Assembly: GCA_944548615.1 (NCBI GenBank) | Contig: OX155961.1 | Coordinates: 13,536,804 to 13,600,803 of the forward strand | Source: Micropterix aruncella | Lineage: Eukaryota; Arthropoda; Insecta; Lepidoptera; Micropterigidae | Direction of reading: 5' to 3' | DNA length: 64,000 nt | In this document: positions 33,390 through 44,227 of the stretch, piece by piece | How positions within the stretch are numbered: the stretch's first letter is position 1 | Layout of the letters: the number at the start of each line of letters is the position of its first letter | The notes under the pieces: model-generated | What the model saw: the letters and a program-made list of their open reading frames with translations, nothing else | Database searches by the model: none | Told to the model about the DNA's origin: nothing | Translations under genes and position numbers: made by a program

Positions 33390-34615
33390 TCGAAGTCATG
33401 TTTAATGATTATTGGATCGAAACAGGGCAGGACTAAAATTGCCAACTATGGCTCTCTTCCTATAATGGTGGGCAGTTTGCCAATACCACTGGTGACTACG
33501 GCAAAAAATCTGGGTATTCTATTTGATGGAAAATTACGGTTTGAGGAACATGTCAGCAAAAGCGTTGGGTGGGGTTTCTCACGTCTAAAAGCCTTATACA
33601 GAATTCGGGAGTACCTCAGCGTCAAAATCAGAATACTACTTGTAAATGCCCTTATATTGTCTATAATGGACTATGGCGACTGTGTGTACGGCCCCTGTCT
33701 ATATAGGAAGACTGAGCGGTAACTTCAGAGACTGCAAAATGCCTGCGCAAGATTTTGCTTTAGGATTCCTCCACGTCATCATGTGTCACAATTCCTTGCG
33801 AAAGCTTCCATGTTGAATATGAGTAAAAGAAGGCAGCTCCATCTTGCGACCCTTGTACTCAAGGTAGTACGCAATAAACAGCCGCGATATCTTTACTCGA
33901 TTATGACGTGGTCTCGTAACCGGCATGTCCATTCAACACGGGCACGTGAACAACTTGCTATAATACCCAAGCACAAAACTACACATTTCCAGTGCAGCTT
34001 TTCGTATTATTCTGCGGTTGTATGGAATCGATTGGGAATGGCTTTGCGATCGAAATCAATTGCAGTATTTAAGGACCACTTTAAAAGTTTATTATTAAAG
34101 GAAGATATTTAGATGTCATAATTTAATTTTATTTTAAAATAACTATTTGCTAATTGGATTATTACTATTGTCTTCATTTATTTATTAATTTGTAACGTGA
34201 TTATTTGATGTTAAATATTTTGATTTTGATTATTTTTGATTTATTATATGTAGATTTTAAAATTTATGCAATTACGTTATTTTCTTTTAATATCATTTGA
34301 TGTTAAATATTTTGATTTTGATTACTCGATTTGTGTATTTATTTGATTATGATTATTTGGAATGTTTATTTTAAGATTTATTTGATTTGGTTATTTTATT
34401 TTAAAATTATATATGTACCAATAATTAATAGGTGTGTCCTGAAAACCAGAATAAGAGATATCCTGAGGATACCCCTAATTTGCAGCGTTTGTAGCTTTAT
34501 TTCATGGTCTTTGTCTATTTACAGTTTTAATTGTTAATCTGTGTGTTCTTGTTTTTTTTGTATATGTTTTTATGACAACAGCTGCAAATAAATATTTTTC
34601 AATTTCAATTTCAAA
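33390..34615 (+). mobile_element. LINE J5, 3' half
   Basis: Plus-strand C-terminal half of a Jockey-type RT: KNLGILFDGKLRFEEHVSK, then DYGDCVYGP, in 33405-33722. The same frame continues at 33783-34112 to SAVVWNRLGMALRSKSIAVF. The only break between them is one in-frame TAA at 33720-33722. The catalytic RT motifs are not present. The 3' UTR has TTTGATTTTGATTATT repeats and ends in a (CAATTT)n tail near 34597-34612. Confidence 0.85.
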
Positions 34616-35453
34616 AATGATCGCAAGTGAAATACGAAAATTTTATTTAAATAAATTTATTATGTGGTACCTACTTGCTAATATTTACGTACAATTAAGA
34701 TCACATACATAGGAATATGCATCGTTTTCGTCTACGCCAGCGCATAGTTCATTCGCCCAATATTTACATTGTCCACCCACATCAAAATTACCCTTGACTT
34801 AGAAGAAAACAACCAAATCCAATTTCTCGTTAGTAATTCGTCGACGACGCGAGCACGCGATCTGCTATTACTGTCTGTCCCAAATTGACACCTGTTGGAC
34901 GTAATTCATTCGTTGTTTCCTAGATGGCGTTAGTAGATTCATAAAAACTTAAAGGGATCATTTTATACCAGTCTTCCCTACTGCCCCAGGTCAGAATGTT
35001 ACTTACATGCATGCCATAACTCGGTCGTTTTCACTCACTAAAACTAAACGTTCACCCGAACCTGTCCTAATATTAACTTGGTAATTAAAACTTCAAATGC
35101 TGCAGGCGGTACGGTACACCCCCAAGGTTGCCACCTCTCCCGCTAGAATACGCCATAGAGTTTTGTGAAAAAGTTACCGCCCATGCTAGGTTAATTTAAA
35201 TTAGCGTGAAAGTTCGTCGGAAGCGAGCTACGAGTACCTTTAACGATCTATTACGGCATGATGTAATGTTCGCTAAATTATTCTGACAGCACTTTAAAAC
35301 TTTAAACGAAGCTTAAATTTCATATCTCGCATCGAAGGATCTGTATCGCTGTCGAATTGAAGGTCCTTTCGATTTATTTCCTAGTATTAGCACATGAAAC
35401 ACAGTCGATGGATACTAACACTGTAAAGGAGGTTTCACAGGTTTTTACCTAAA
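34616..35453. other. Non-coding, nothing recognised
   Basis: No ORF of note, no transposon ends seen. Confidence 0.4.
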
Positions 35454-35980
35454 AAATGTATTCTTTTTATTCCTTTTCCGGCCAATCAGCCGACAAAAAG
35501 AGAAAATATTGTGAACGCTCTTCTGCGTGTCTGTCTGTCGGTGTGTATTCCTCCAAGATAGCGCCCAAGCTCTTAGTCCGATAGAGCTGAAATTTGACAT
35601 GCATGCATCATTTGGTCGTGGCAAGAGTTAGACAAGTTGTGGTTAAAATCGGTCTAACAGGGGTCGGTCTACTCATATTTCAATCTCGAAGTATTGGACT
35701 TTGAGAATTGAAATTTAGTACACAGATGCCTTGTTGGGCCAAAAATCAGATTGTGAAATTTGGTTTGGAACATCTCATATACAAGCTACACTAATAATAT
35801 TTCAATTCCGCCATACATTTTAATCAAATATAAGTTGGCGCTTTATCCGAATCCGTGCTTAGCAGAGAAACGAACCGCGCCGCCCGAGGTGGTTGCGCGC
35901 GTACCCAGCGGAGTTCATCCGCCGAAAGAGGGCTTCATTATTCAGATGGTCAGTCCTTGGCTACTTGCCGGGATGGGGTG
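35454..35980 (+). repeat. Dispersed repeat B, copy 1
   Basis: Runs TTCCTTTTCCGGCCAATCAG, GTCTGTCTGTCGGTGTGTAT, TAGAGCTGAAATTTG, GGAACATCTCATATACAAGC, GTTGCGCGCGTACCCAGCGG, TGCCGGGATGGGGTGAC. The same sequence, reversed and expanded, occupies 56270-57110; pieces recur at 55180-55540 and 60985-61200. Non-coding. Confidence 0.7.
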
Positions 35981-37850
35981 ACTTAACAGATTTTTCAATT
36001 GATTCATAAGGTATACAGTATAGGATTATGTATGAAATAGCATATCGTGTAAATAGCCTCCACGTACGCGCTCTTTTATCGAAATTTTCCACGGCCGTTT
36101 TACATAAATTTGGCTGAATTTCGTTTATACAGCGCACAATTTCCTTATCCGTGAGTGGTCGTGGGCTTGTTAGCATACCTTAGACTTCGAAAAAGCAACA
36201 AAAAAAACCAATGAAGTTAAATCGTTTGTTCTGAGTGGCGAATTGTGATCACCGAAACGGTAAATTACACGACCAAGTAATGACTTATGCAGTAATTGAA
36301 TTGTTTTTCGGACTATATGGCATGTGACACCGACTTCATCGTTCACATCCATATCTTGCAATTTAGGCAAAAAATATTGGATTATCACGTCGCGACAGCG
36401 AGTACTATTCAATTGTATTTCCTGACCAGCTGTATTGTCGAAGAAAAATGGTTTGATGATACCTCCAGTCCAAAATCCGCACCAAACAGTGGACGCAACA
36501 CGCAATATTTAATACTATTGTATCTTTTTTTATTTATTTTTTTATTAAATTTATTCAAAGAAAAAGATACATTTTTTTAAATATTACAATCTTGCCAAAC
36601 TGGTATACAGTTTGTTGGCGAGACAAACTCTTACACTACACTAATCTTACACTTAATAATATAAAAAACAATGCACAGCAGTATTACTACTGGTCTTACT
36701 ACAGGCTTAAATTAGGCCAGTATTGCTACAAGCTAAAATGATAGAAACTTATAACAAATTTAATTATGACCACTAATGTCACTATAAGCGTCCAATAGGT
36801 AGCTTTTTAATCTCTTTTTAAACATCTGTTTGCTCACGCTTACACAGTCTTCCTCAGATACAATAGTATTAAAGATTCTTGGAATGAGGTACTTTAACGT
36901 CCTTTCACCATAGTAGTTGTTCGCTCTTGGTTCTTCAAATTTTTTACGGACTTTTTCTCTAATATTCCTATTGTACTGTATTGGTATTTTAAATTCTGAA
37001 TTTCTAAAATGCTCCATTGCTAGTAAGAATGTAATTTTTTCGTGTATAGCTAATATATCGCATCGCTTAAACAACAAGTTATAGTTTTTTTTACATTGTG
37101 TTAACACGTTTTTATTTACTAAAAGTTTTATAATTCTACGTTGCAAATTAAATATTTTATCTATATATGTGCGAAAAGTACGACCAAATGAAGTGAGAGC
37201 ATAGCTCAGTACTGCATCAGCGAGGGCATGATATACTAAGCGTAATGTTGGTTTAGGAAGACTGTGTAAGCTGAGGAAGACTGTGTAAGCGTGAGCAAAC
37301 AGATGTTTAAAAAGAGATTAAAAAGCTACCTGTTGGACGTTTATAGTGAAATTAGTGGTAATAAGTAAATTTGTTATACGTTTCTATAATTTAAGCTTGT
37401 AATAATACTGGCCTAATTTAAGCCTGTAGTAAGACCAATAGTAATACTGCTGTGCATTGTTTTTTATATTTTTTAATAATGTCTTTTTGTACCATAAAAT
37501 TAGAAGTGTAAGACTAGAAAAATAAGACTTTGTCTCGCCAACAAACTGTATACCAGTTTGGCAAGATTGTAATATTTTAAAAAATGTATCTTTTTCTATG
37601 AATAAATTTAATTTAAAAAAAAGGGATGGATTTGTGTCTCAACAATCACTCTTAGATTTTCTGAACCTAAAATGCGACAATTTTGATGATTAACGAAGTC
37701 ATCAAGATTAAAATGAGCCTTATCGCTGAGAATGATTTTGTTTGAAACATCCACTTGTTTTTGGCCCGTAATTCATTCAACACTGCTTGGTCAGTAGTTT
37801 TCAGTTCTTAAGTCAATTTATAATCCTTAACTGTCAGCTGTCACGTTGTT
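35961..37850 (-). pseudogene. Mariner-family transposase, interrupted
   Basis: Minus strand. The upstream part (37622-37850) reads NHQNCRILGSENLRVIVETQ, which in mariner transposases follows the FSDE catalytic region. After a 1.1 kb LINE insertion the frame resumes STVWCGFWTGGIIKPFFFDN, CHIVRKTIQLLHKSLLGRVI and FFVAFSKSKVC (36170-36505), then DKEIVRCINEIQPNLCKTAV (35990-36176). These are the VTVWCG, HTAR and SCDLTPLDFF-like blocks of the family, with substitutions at catalytic surroundings (GDHNSPLRTNDLTSLVFF). Terminal inverted repeats not located. Dead cut-and-paste transposon. Confidence 0.85.
36507..37621. mobile_element. Two head-to-head LINE 3' ends (J6) inside the mariner
   Basis: The minus-strand copy (37272 down to about 36507) encodes MFKKRLKSYLLDAYS at its C-terminus (36760-37146). 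The plus-strand copy (37273-37621) repeats the last ~340 bp: AGCGTGAGCAAACAGATGTT, GTCTCGCCAACAAACTGTAT, GGCAAGATTGTAATATTT. The two meet at about 37272 and both outer ends are LINE 3' ends, bordering mariner sequence. Confidence 0.8.
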
Positions 37851-39240
37851 TTTTTGTTGGCAATACTTTACCGCAAGAATTGCGCAAAATTCAAATCTCG
37901 CATGAATTTTAGGACACTTGTTAATAAACATTAACATAATTAATAAACACAGGACGATCGCAAAACAAGCGTTGCTATTTATTTGATTAGCAAAAAAACG
38001 CGTATTTCCTCGATATTAAATATAATCGCGCAGCTGTCGTCTGAAAATAATCGCCTTGTAACTTTTCGTGAAGTTTTTTCTTGTCAGAATTTCATTTCCA
38101 TTTCAGTGGCGGCTCGTGAACGGTAAAAAATGGCACTCTTTCCGCTCGCGGTTTTGCCTCGAGCGAAAGAGACCCGAAAGAAATCTGAATGCGCAGAGTA
38201 GGTAAATCGCTTCGACCTTTTTATTTCGTCGTTCTGCCAAGCCGCCGCTGAAAGTTTTCACATTGTTTTCACTTCGCAGCCGCCAAAAATAATAAGCGGA
38301 GTTTGTTTCGGAGGCACACGCTTTTCAAGAGGTTGTCGTACGATTTGGTTGACATTGATCATTCATCGATGTATAATTTATTTCAATGAAATGTTTAAAG
38401 AATTAGTAGGTACCGTAGAAATCATATCAGCCAGACGGATACGTCACCAGCAGCGGGTTGTGTCTAGACTATGGTTGCAAAATAGTATTCGTTATGGCAT
38501 TCGGTAGGTAGTAAAATTAATGAGGAAATCCTTCATCTCCGCCGATTTTATAATGTATATAAAAATGAATGTTTCTTTGTTTCTTTGTTCTGTCCTGTAT
38601 GTGTTCCTATACCATTCATCCGATTTCGACAAAACTTTGGTGATTTGCTGTGCGCAAACCCTCGAACCCTCGTGAATAAGTACACACATTTTACAATAGG
38701 TGGCACGCGATTCGTTTTAACAAATGAGTGTATTCCGTATAGTTTAGGTCTACGTGGTGTACAGAATTAAATGAAATCAAATACAAACAGCGACATTTCA
38801 GTTCATGAGTGACATAATAATTGGTGTTGATTGTGAAATTCCAATTGCCAGTCGATATTACATAGCAGATATCACACGCATTTTCTTTGCTTTTTTTTAA
38901 GTAACTTTGTTGTAGTCGCCACACAGCATTACTTTCGCTATCAATTCAATTATGTCACCAAACGACACACGAATGGTCGATCTACACCTCAAAGGCTGCT
39001 CAAGCCCGTTCGTCTGTAACGGACGTAAGCAATTTGTTTCTGATGTTGCTGTGGTTTCGCAGGTCAGACATAAGCTTTTATCACAGTGCTAACAGAAATA
39101 CCCGGCGTTGCCAGAGTGGCATTTAGTTAGTAAACATGACTTTACACGGCAGCATAATAAAATTACAAGTCAAATTTCTAGCTCTCTACCCATTTGTTGT
39201 CACTATTCGGAGAGGACTTTAACACGCGTATCTCTTGTCG
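37851..39240. other. Non-coding, nothing recognised
   Basis: Contains AT-rich sequence and a moderately GC-rich patch at 38100-38330. A phrase at 38540-38660 (ATGTATATAAAAATGAATG, ATTCATCCGATTTCGACAAA) resembles the 5' part of lepidopteran Helitrons, but no end could be defined. Confidence 0.4.
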
Positions 39241-40570
39241 TTTCCGCAAAACCAATTCTGTTCACAGTTGGTCACACTCACGGGTCAACACCTATCCGAC
39301 GGCCTCCACGCATGAAGTGCGAGCCTGCAGGTAGGACTCTGGCCTTATGGTCAGTTTCCCCTAGGAATCAACCTTCTGACGCTTCTGGACGGTCTGCGCA
39401 CCGTGCGGCGTAAGCCAATCGACTGTGCACTCTGACTAACATCTTGCGGTGTCAACTACAACGGGCGAGCCCGTCACCACAGGACGTTTTAACGATTAGT
39501 CGTTCTGTCGCCCTGCAGTGAACGTAGAAGACATTGGACAGTACAATTCTACGTCCAGCTACGTCACAACCCGTGAGAGTCCAACGCCTTACCGCGAGTG
39601 AGCCAGGAATAAACCCGGCGGGCTCGAGATACTCGCGCCCTCACTTCCAATTGTGACCAGATTTCTCCGGTCTCTCGATTGGTTCCGAGTTCGAGGTCGC
39701 TTGCGCGGTCCTCTCCCTTACGAAGCGGTGAAACGGAGTGCACCGAATCTGTCGCGGACCAAGGCGTCCTTTGCCCGACTCTGAACCGGGATCGGATGGC
39801 CAATGGTCATTTCAAGAGCAGTCGCCGTAAGGTAGACAACTACCCCCGCTCTATAGGAAACAATACAGTTCCCAGACTCCCCCGATTGTTAGTCGGAGAG
39901 CACAATCGATTGGCTTGCGCCGCTCGGTGCGCAGACCGTCCAGGAGCGCCAGAGGATTGTTCCCAGGGAGACTGGTTGACCCAGTGTCCTACCCAGGCTC
40001 GCACCCCATGCGTGGAGGCCATCGGATGGGTGTTGACCCGTGAGTGTGACCGACCCTGAAACAGAATGGGTCTTCGTGGCCAACTCAGCAAGGGCCCATT
40101 AGCTCCCCAAACCCTGACTAACAGTCGGGGGAGTCTGGAAGCAGTACTGTTTCCTATAGAGCGGGGGTGTTTGCGGACCTTACGGCGACTACTCTTGAAA
40201 TGACCATCGGCCATCCGATCCTGGGTGAACAGCCGGGCAAAGGACGCCGTGGTCCGCGATAGATTCGGTATACACCGTTTCAGCGCTTCGTAAGAGAGAG
40301 GACCGCGCAAGTGACCTCGAACTCGTAACCAATCGAGAGACTGGAGTAATCTGGTCACAATTGGAAGTAAGGGCGTGACTGTCGGCCCGCTAGGTAACAT
40401 TCCTAGCTATCTCGCGGTTAAGTCGTTGGTCTCTTACGGGCTTGTGCCGTAGCTAGACGGTGGACTGCTTTGTCCTCAAGTCTTCTGCGCTCACTCCAGG
40501 GAGATAGAACGACTAATCGTTAAAACTTCCTGAGGTGACGGGGACCCACCCGCTGTAGTCGACAACCCAA
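39241..40570 (+). repeat. Rep-A copy split by another Rep-A copy
   Basis: 39241-39440 is the first part of a Rep-A copy (CAGTTGGTCACACTCACGGG to TGTGCACTCTGACTAAC). The rest resumes at 40114 (CTGACTAACAGTCGGGGGAG) and runs to the terminal ACGGGGACCCACCCGCTGTA near 40556. The gap is filled by a reversed Rep-A copy. Confidence 0.85.
39441..40113 (-). mobile_element. Rep-A copy inserted in Rep-A, 9-bp target duplication
   Basis: Reversed full-length copy of 673 bp between CTGACTAAC at 39432-39440 and CTGACTAAC at 40114-40122. It begins with the terminal hairpin end (GTCAACTACAACGGGCGAGC) and ends GGGCCCATTAGCTCCCC. This insertion shows that Rep-A moved as a unit and gives its approximate ends. 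No long terminal inverted repeat and no poly-A tail are visible. Confidence 0.85.
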
Positions 40571-41384
40571 GTTGTCGTTTCCGCATAGTACCCCTTTAAA
40601 TATTAACCACATGCATGGTGAATAGTGTCGCCGGCGTGCCAGTCTGGCACCCTAATGACCGATATTGACCGCTATCCATTCCGATCGGCGGCGGCCGATG
40701 CTAATGGCGTAGCCGAGCGGTCGGTTCGGCGGCCGTTGATTTAGAGCGGCTGTCGGCGGCGGCACGCGCGCCACAATGAGCAACTTCTCCCATAAATATG
40801 GCGCTGCCTTATTCATGACGACGTGCAAGATTCATTCCGCAGCATCTATCTTGCGCTCCCCGCCGCCTGACTGCCCTCTGCCGCAACGCCTCGCTATTCA
40901 CGTGTCGCCCTCAATAAGGCACTCGCTCAGCGTATGTCTGGAGACCGTCGAATTATGGTAAAGATCCAAAGTCTCTTTTGCTGACGGATCTGCAATGATA
41001 ACGCAAATACGATACCAGAGACATATCAGCATTGAATCAGAGACGCGTCCTGTCACGAGAGGATATCACATTGCTACAAAGGCGAACGAGCTTGATACGG
41101 TATCATGGGCACACCCATAAAGAAGGGACACAAAATAAAACAAATTTCACTTAAAGGGACATCAACATTCTCCTAATCAGTCCTTCCATCATCCCCTTTG
41201 TAGGTTTTTGGACAAATCCGACTACCACGAAAAGGTCTTTTCATTTTTCGGATTAATATATAGCCTATGACATTCACAAATAACGTGGCTTTCTATTGGT
41301 AAAAGAATTTTCAAAAACGGTTCAGTAGTATATATATATATATCAGTAGTATATACTTTATAATATATTATATAGTCAGAGTGG
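40571..41384. other. Non-coding; small (TA)n tract
   Basis: 40620-40770 is GC-rich without a recognisable gene. A TATATATATATAT tract lies near 41330. Nothing else seen. Confidence 0.4.
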
Positions 41385-42050
41385 GAGCTAATGGGGCCAT
41401 GATGAGGTGGCCATGATGACCCATGTGTTCAGGGTCGGTCACACTCCCAGGTCAACACCCATCCGATGGCCTCCACGCATGGGATGCGAACCTGGGTCGG
41501 ACACTGGGTCAACCAGTCTCCCCTGGGAATCAAACCTCTGGCGCTTCTGGACGGTCTGCGCACCGAGCGGCGCAAGCCAATCGACTGTGCTCTCCGACTA
41601 ACAGTCGGGGGAGTATGGGAACTGTATTGTTTCCTATAGAGCGGGGGTGGTTGCCTACCTTACGGCGACTGCTCTTGAAATGACCATTGCCATCCGATCC
41701 CGGTTCAGAGTCGGGCAAAGGACGCCTTGGTCCGCGATAGATTCGGCGTACACCGTTTCACCGCTTCGTAAGGGAGAGGACCGTGCAAGCGACCTCGAAC
41801 TCGGAACCAATCGAGAGTCCGGAGAAATCTGGTCACAATTGGAAGCAAGGGCGCGAGTGTCGGCCCACCAGGTAACATTACTGGCTATCTCGCGGTAAAG
41901 GCGTTGGCTTCTTGCGGGTTGTGACGTAGCTAGACGTTGGATTGTTCTGTACAAAGTCTTCTACGTTCACTGCAGGGCGACAGAACGAAAAAATCGTTAA
42001 AACGTCCTGTGGTGACGGGCTCGCCCGTTGTAGTTGACACCTTCATTTTA
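41385..42050 (+). repeat. Rep-A, near full-length copy
   Basis: Starts GGGAGCTAATGGGGCC (~41392) and ends GGCTCGCCCGTTGTAGTTGACACC (in two parts) near 42035. Colinear with the reversed copy at 39441-40113 at high identity by eye. TTTTAGCTTCC follows and may be a weak inverted match to the start GGGAGCTAA. Confidence 0.85.
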
Positions 42051-43615
42051 GCTTCCTCGACACTCAAGTATTGTCTCTGAATACAAAAATGTATGGAAGA
42101 TGCCTCCCTTAAGGGCACACTCGAGTAGCCTACTTGAGTGCTTACTTAAGTATGTTTTCTGAATAGTAATCTGACAAGTTAGGGCACACTTGAGTTGAGG
42201 GACCCCTTGAGTGTCGACTCTGAATACGGCTGTTAGGGAGGATAAGGAAAGGAAACCATGAAGCCGGATTCGTTGACCTAACTCGTGAAGAAGAGTGCCG
42301 AATATGCCGTCGTAACCTTGGGGGAAGGTGATCACTCCGAGAATGATAATTTTGTTGCCTTTTCGCCAGTTTATATAGGCCGATAAATGATGCAATCCAA
42401 AATATTCCGAGTAAAAGCATTGTCCGAGTAAAAGCACGGGTTAAAATAATAGCTGGATTGCGTCAGTGTATTTCACTGGAAATCGATGCATTTGTTGATC
42501 GCATGTAATGGACTTAAGGTCCGTTACACAACTTAATATGTTTATTAATTCACTGCACATCGCCTATATTACGCACCATGGTTATCCAGATATCTTCAAT
42601 ATTGCACTGCATGTCCACATTTTGCACATATCCGTTGATCGCTTTTCGCAATATTTGCATAGGTAATTTCACTGGTTAAATGTCCGTTTATCTTGGTTGA
42701 CGGATCGTGTCGAACATGCGCCATGCGGTTGACACGACACGGATCAGCTACCTCTGTAATTCGCTGTTTTATACCGTATGTAGTAATATTGATAATGTTC
42801 CATTGATATTGGAAAAGAGGGAGTTAGTGTAATACAGCAGTACTGAAAAATTCAAATCGACTTACCTCAATCTTTTTGACTTAGGGATTTTATACCACGT
42901 TATGAAGTTTATGTGTGAGACTTGTGGATTTTTTACATTGGGAAATATGGACTTAGAGAAAAACAACACTGCTGAAAAATGCACTTAGAGATTTTATAAA
43001 AAGTCTGGAGTAAACGCAATGGATTAAATTTCCTCCCAACCAGTGTTGCGGACTCAGAACTGACAAAATTGGACCTTGTCATTCTTTGAACTGCACCATC
43101 CAATTAAGAAATATTATTTCCGCTGAGACGCAGCGGTGTGAACGAATATTACAAAGCGAGTAATAGCAGACGGTATGTGCTTTCTGCATGATAGCGCCCC
43201 TGCCTGCGTGGTCACCATGGCAACTGCCACATTATTACCATGGCAACCGCCACAGCTCTTATAGCAGCCTTACCTGCCACTTAATATTTAATATCAAAGT
43301 AACAGTAGTATTACTTGAGTAACCTAATACGTAATAATTTATATCACTGCCTAATGTGTTTTTATCAGATTCAAAACTCGCAAATATATTCTACTTTTAT
43401 TTTTTATAATGTAAATAAAACAGAGCGTAGTTCGATAGTAATTTAATTTATTCTAATTCAATTTTGATCATTTGTCGTACTCTAAGATACTACATAGGAA
43501 ACAATTAATCGGGCAGTGAAAAATTGTACCAAAATTATTTGTAAAAAATAATGTAGCGATGTATGTTTCTCGAAAAATAAAAGATTAATAAATACATACA
43601 TAATTGGCCGAATTA
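42051..43615. other. Non-coding, possible unclassified repeat
   Basis: 42060-42430 has internal near-repeats of a CACTYGAGT phrase (GGGCACACTCGAGTAGCC, GGGCACACTTGAGTTGAGGG) and reverse ORFs with no domain. The rest, to 43615, is AT-rich and unrecognised. Confidence 0.4.
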
Positions 43616-44227
43616 GGTGGACCCTTTTTTTAACAAAAAAGAAAAAAACACATATTTTGCTGTTCAAGTTAAAAATCATTTAATTTGGTTTAAGGAGATA
43701 ATCACTTTCTGAGACTATGTCATGCCACTCTTGTGGTCACCCTTAGCTCGAATGGCGTAATGTGCCGGTATTTTTTGGCATTTTTCATCGTATTTGCAAA
43801 TGTTTCGGCCGATATGGCATGTATTTCCTACGGGATGTTGGCATTAAGTTCTTCTAACATCGTTGAATTGTTGATAAGAACCTATGACTTCAAGTAACCG
43901 CAGAGGAAAAATTCTGGCGGTGTCAAATCGAGCGAATGCGAAGACTAGTCAAAATCACCATTTTTATATTAAGCGACCGGGGAACAATGGCTTCAAAAAA
44001 TGTATTGTGGCACGAGCTGTATGAGGTGGTGCACCATCTTGTTAAAACCAAAAGTGCTCCATACCATTTTCACGAACAATCGGCATCAAAAAATCAGTTA
44101 TTATAGCCCGATCACGCACCTGACGTTGTTGCTTTGCCACTGACGTCTTCGACAAAGAACGTCTTATTGTCTTATTGTTTTAAGCGTATACAGACCCCCA
44201 AACTCATCATTTGACCGTTTTGAGCAG

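Noticed and set aside
36507..37621. Ordinary twin-priming inversion of one LINE
   Set aside because: Twin priming does not duplicate the 3' end; here the last ~340 bp occur twice, once per orientation.
39564..40400. Several overlapping ORFs in Rep-A as protein genes
   Set aside because: They occur on both strands at the same place, as expected for GC-rich repeat DNA; kept only as a low-interest frame-conservation note.
42048..42437. 129-codon reverse ORF as a gene
   Set aside because: Overlaps a second reverse ORF in another frame; internal CACTTGAGT-type repeats suggest repeat DNA.
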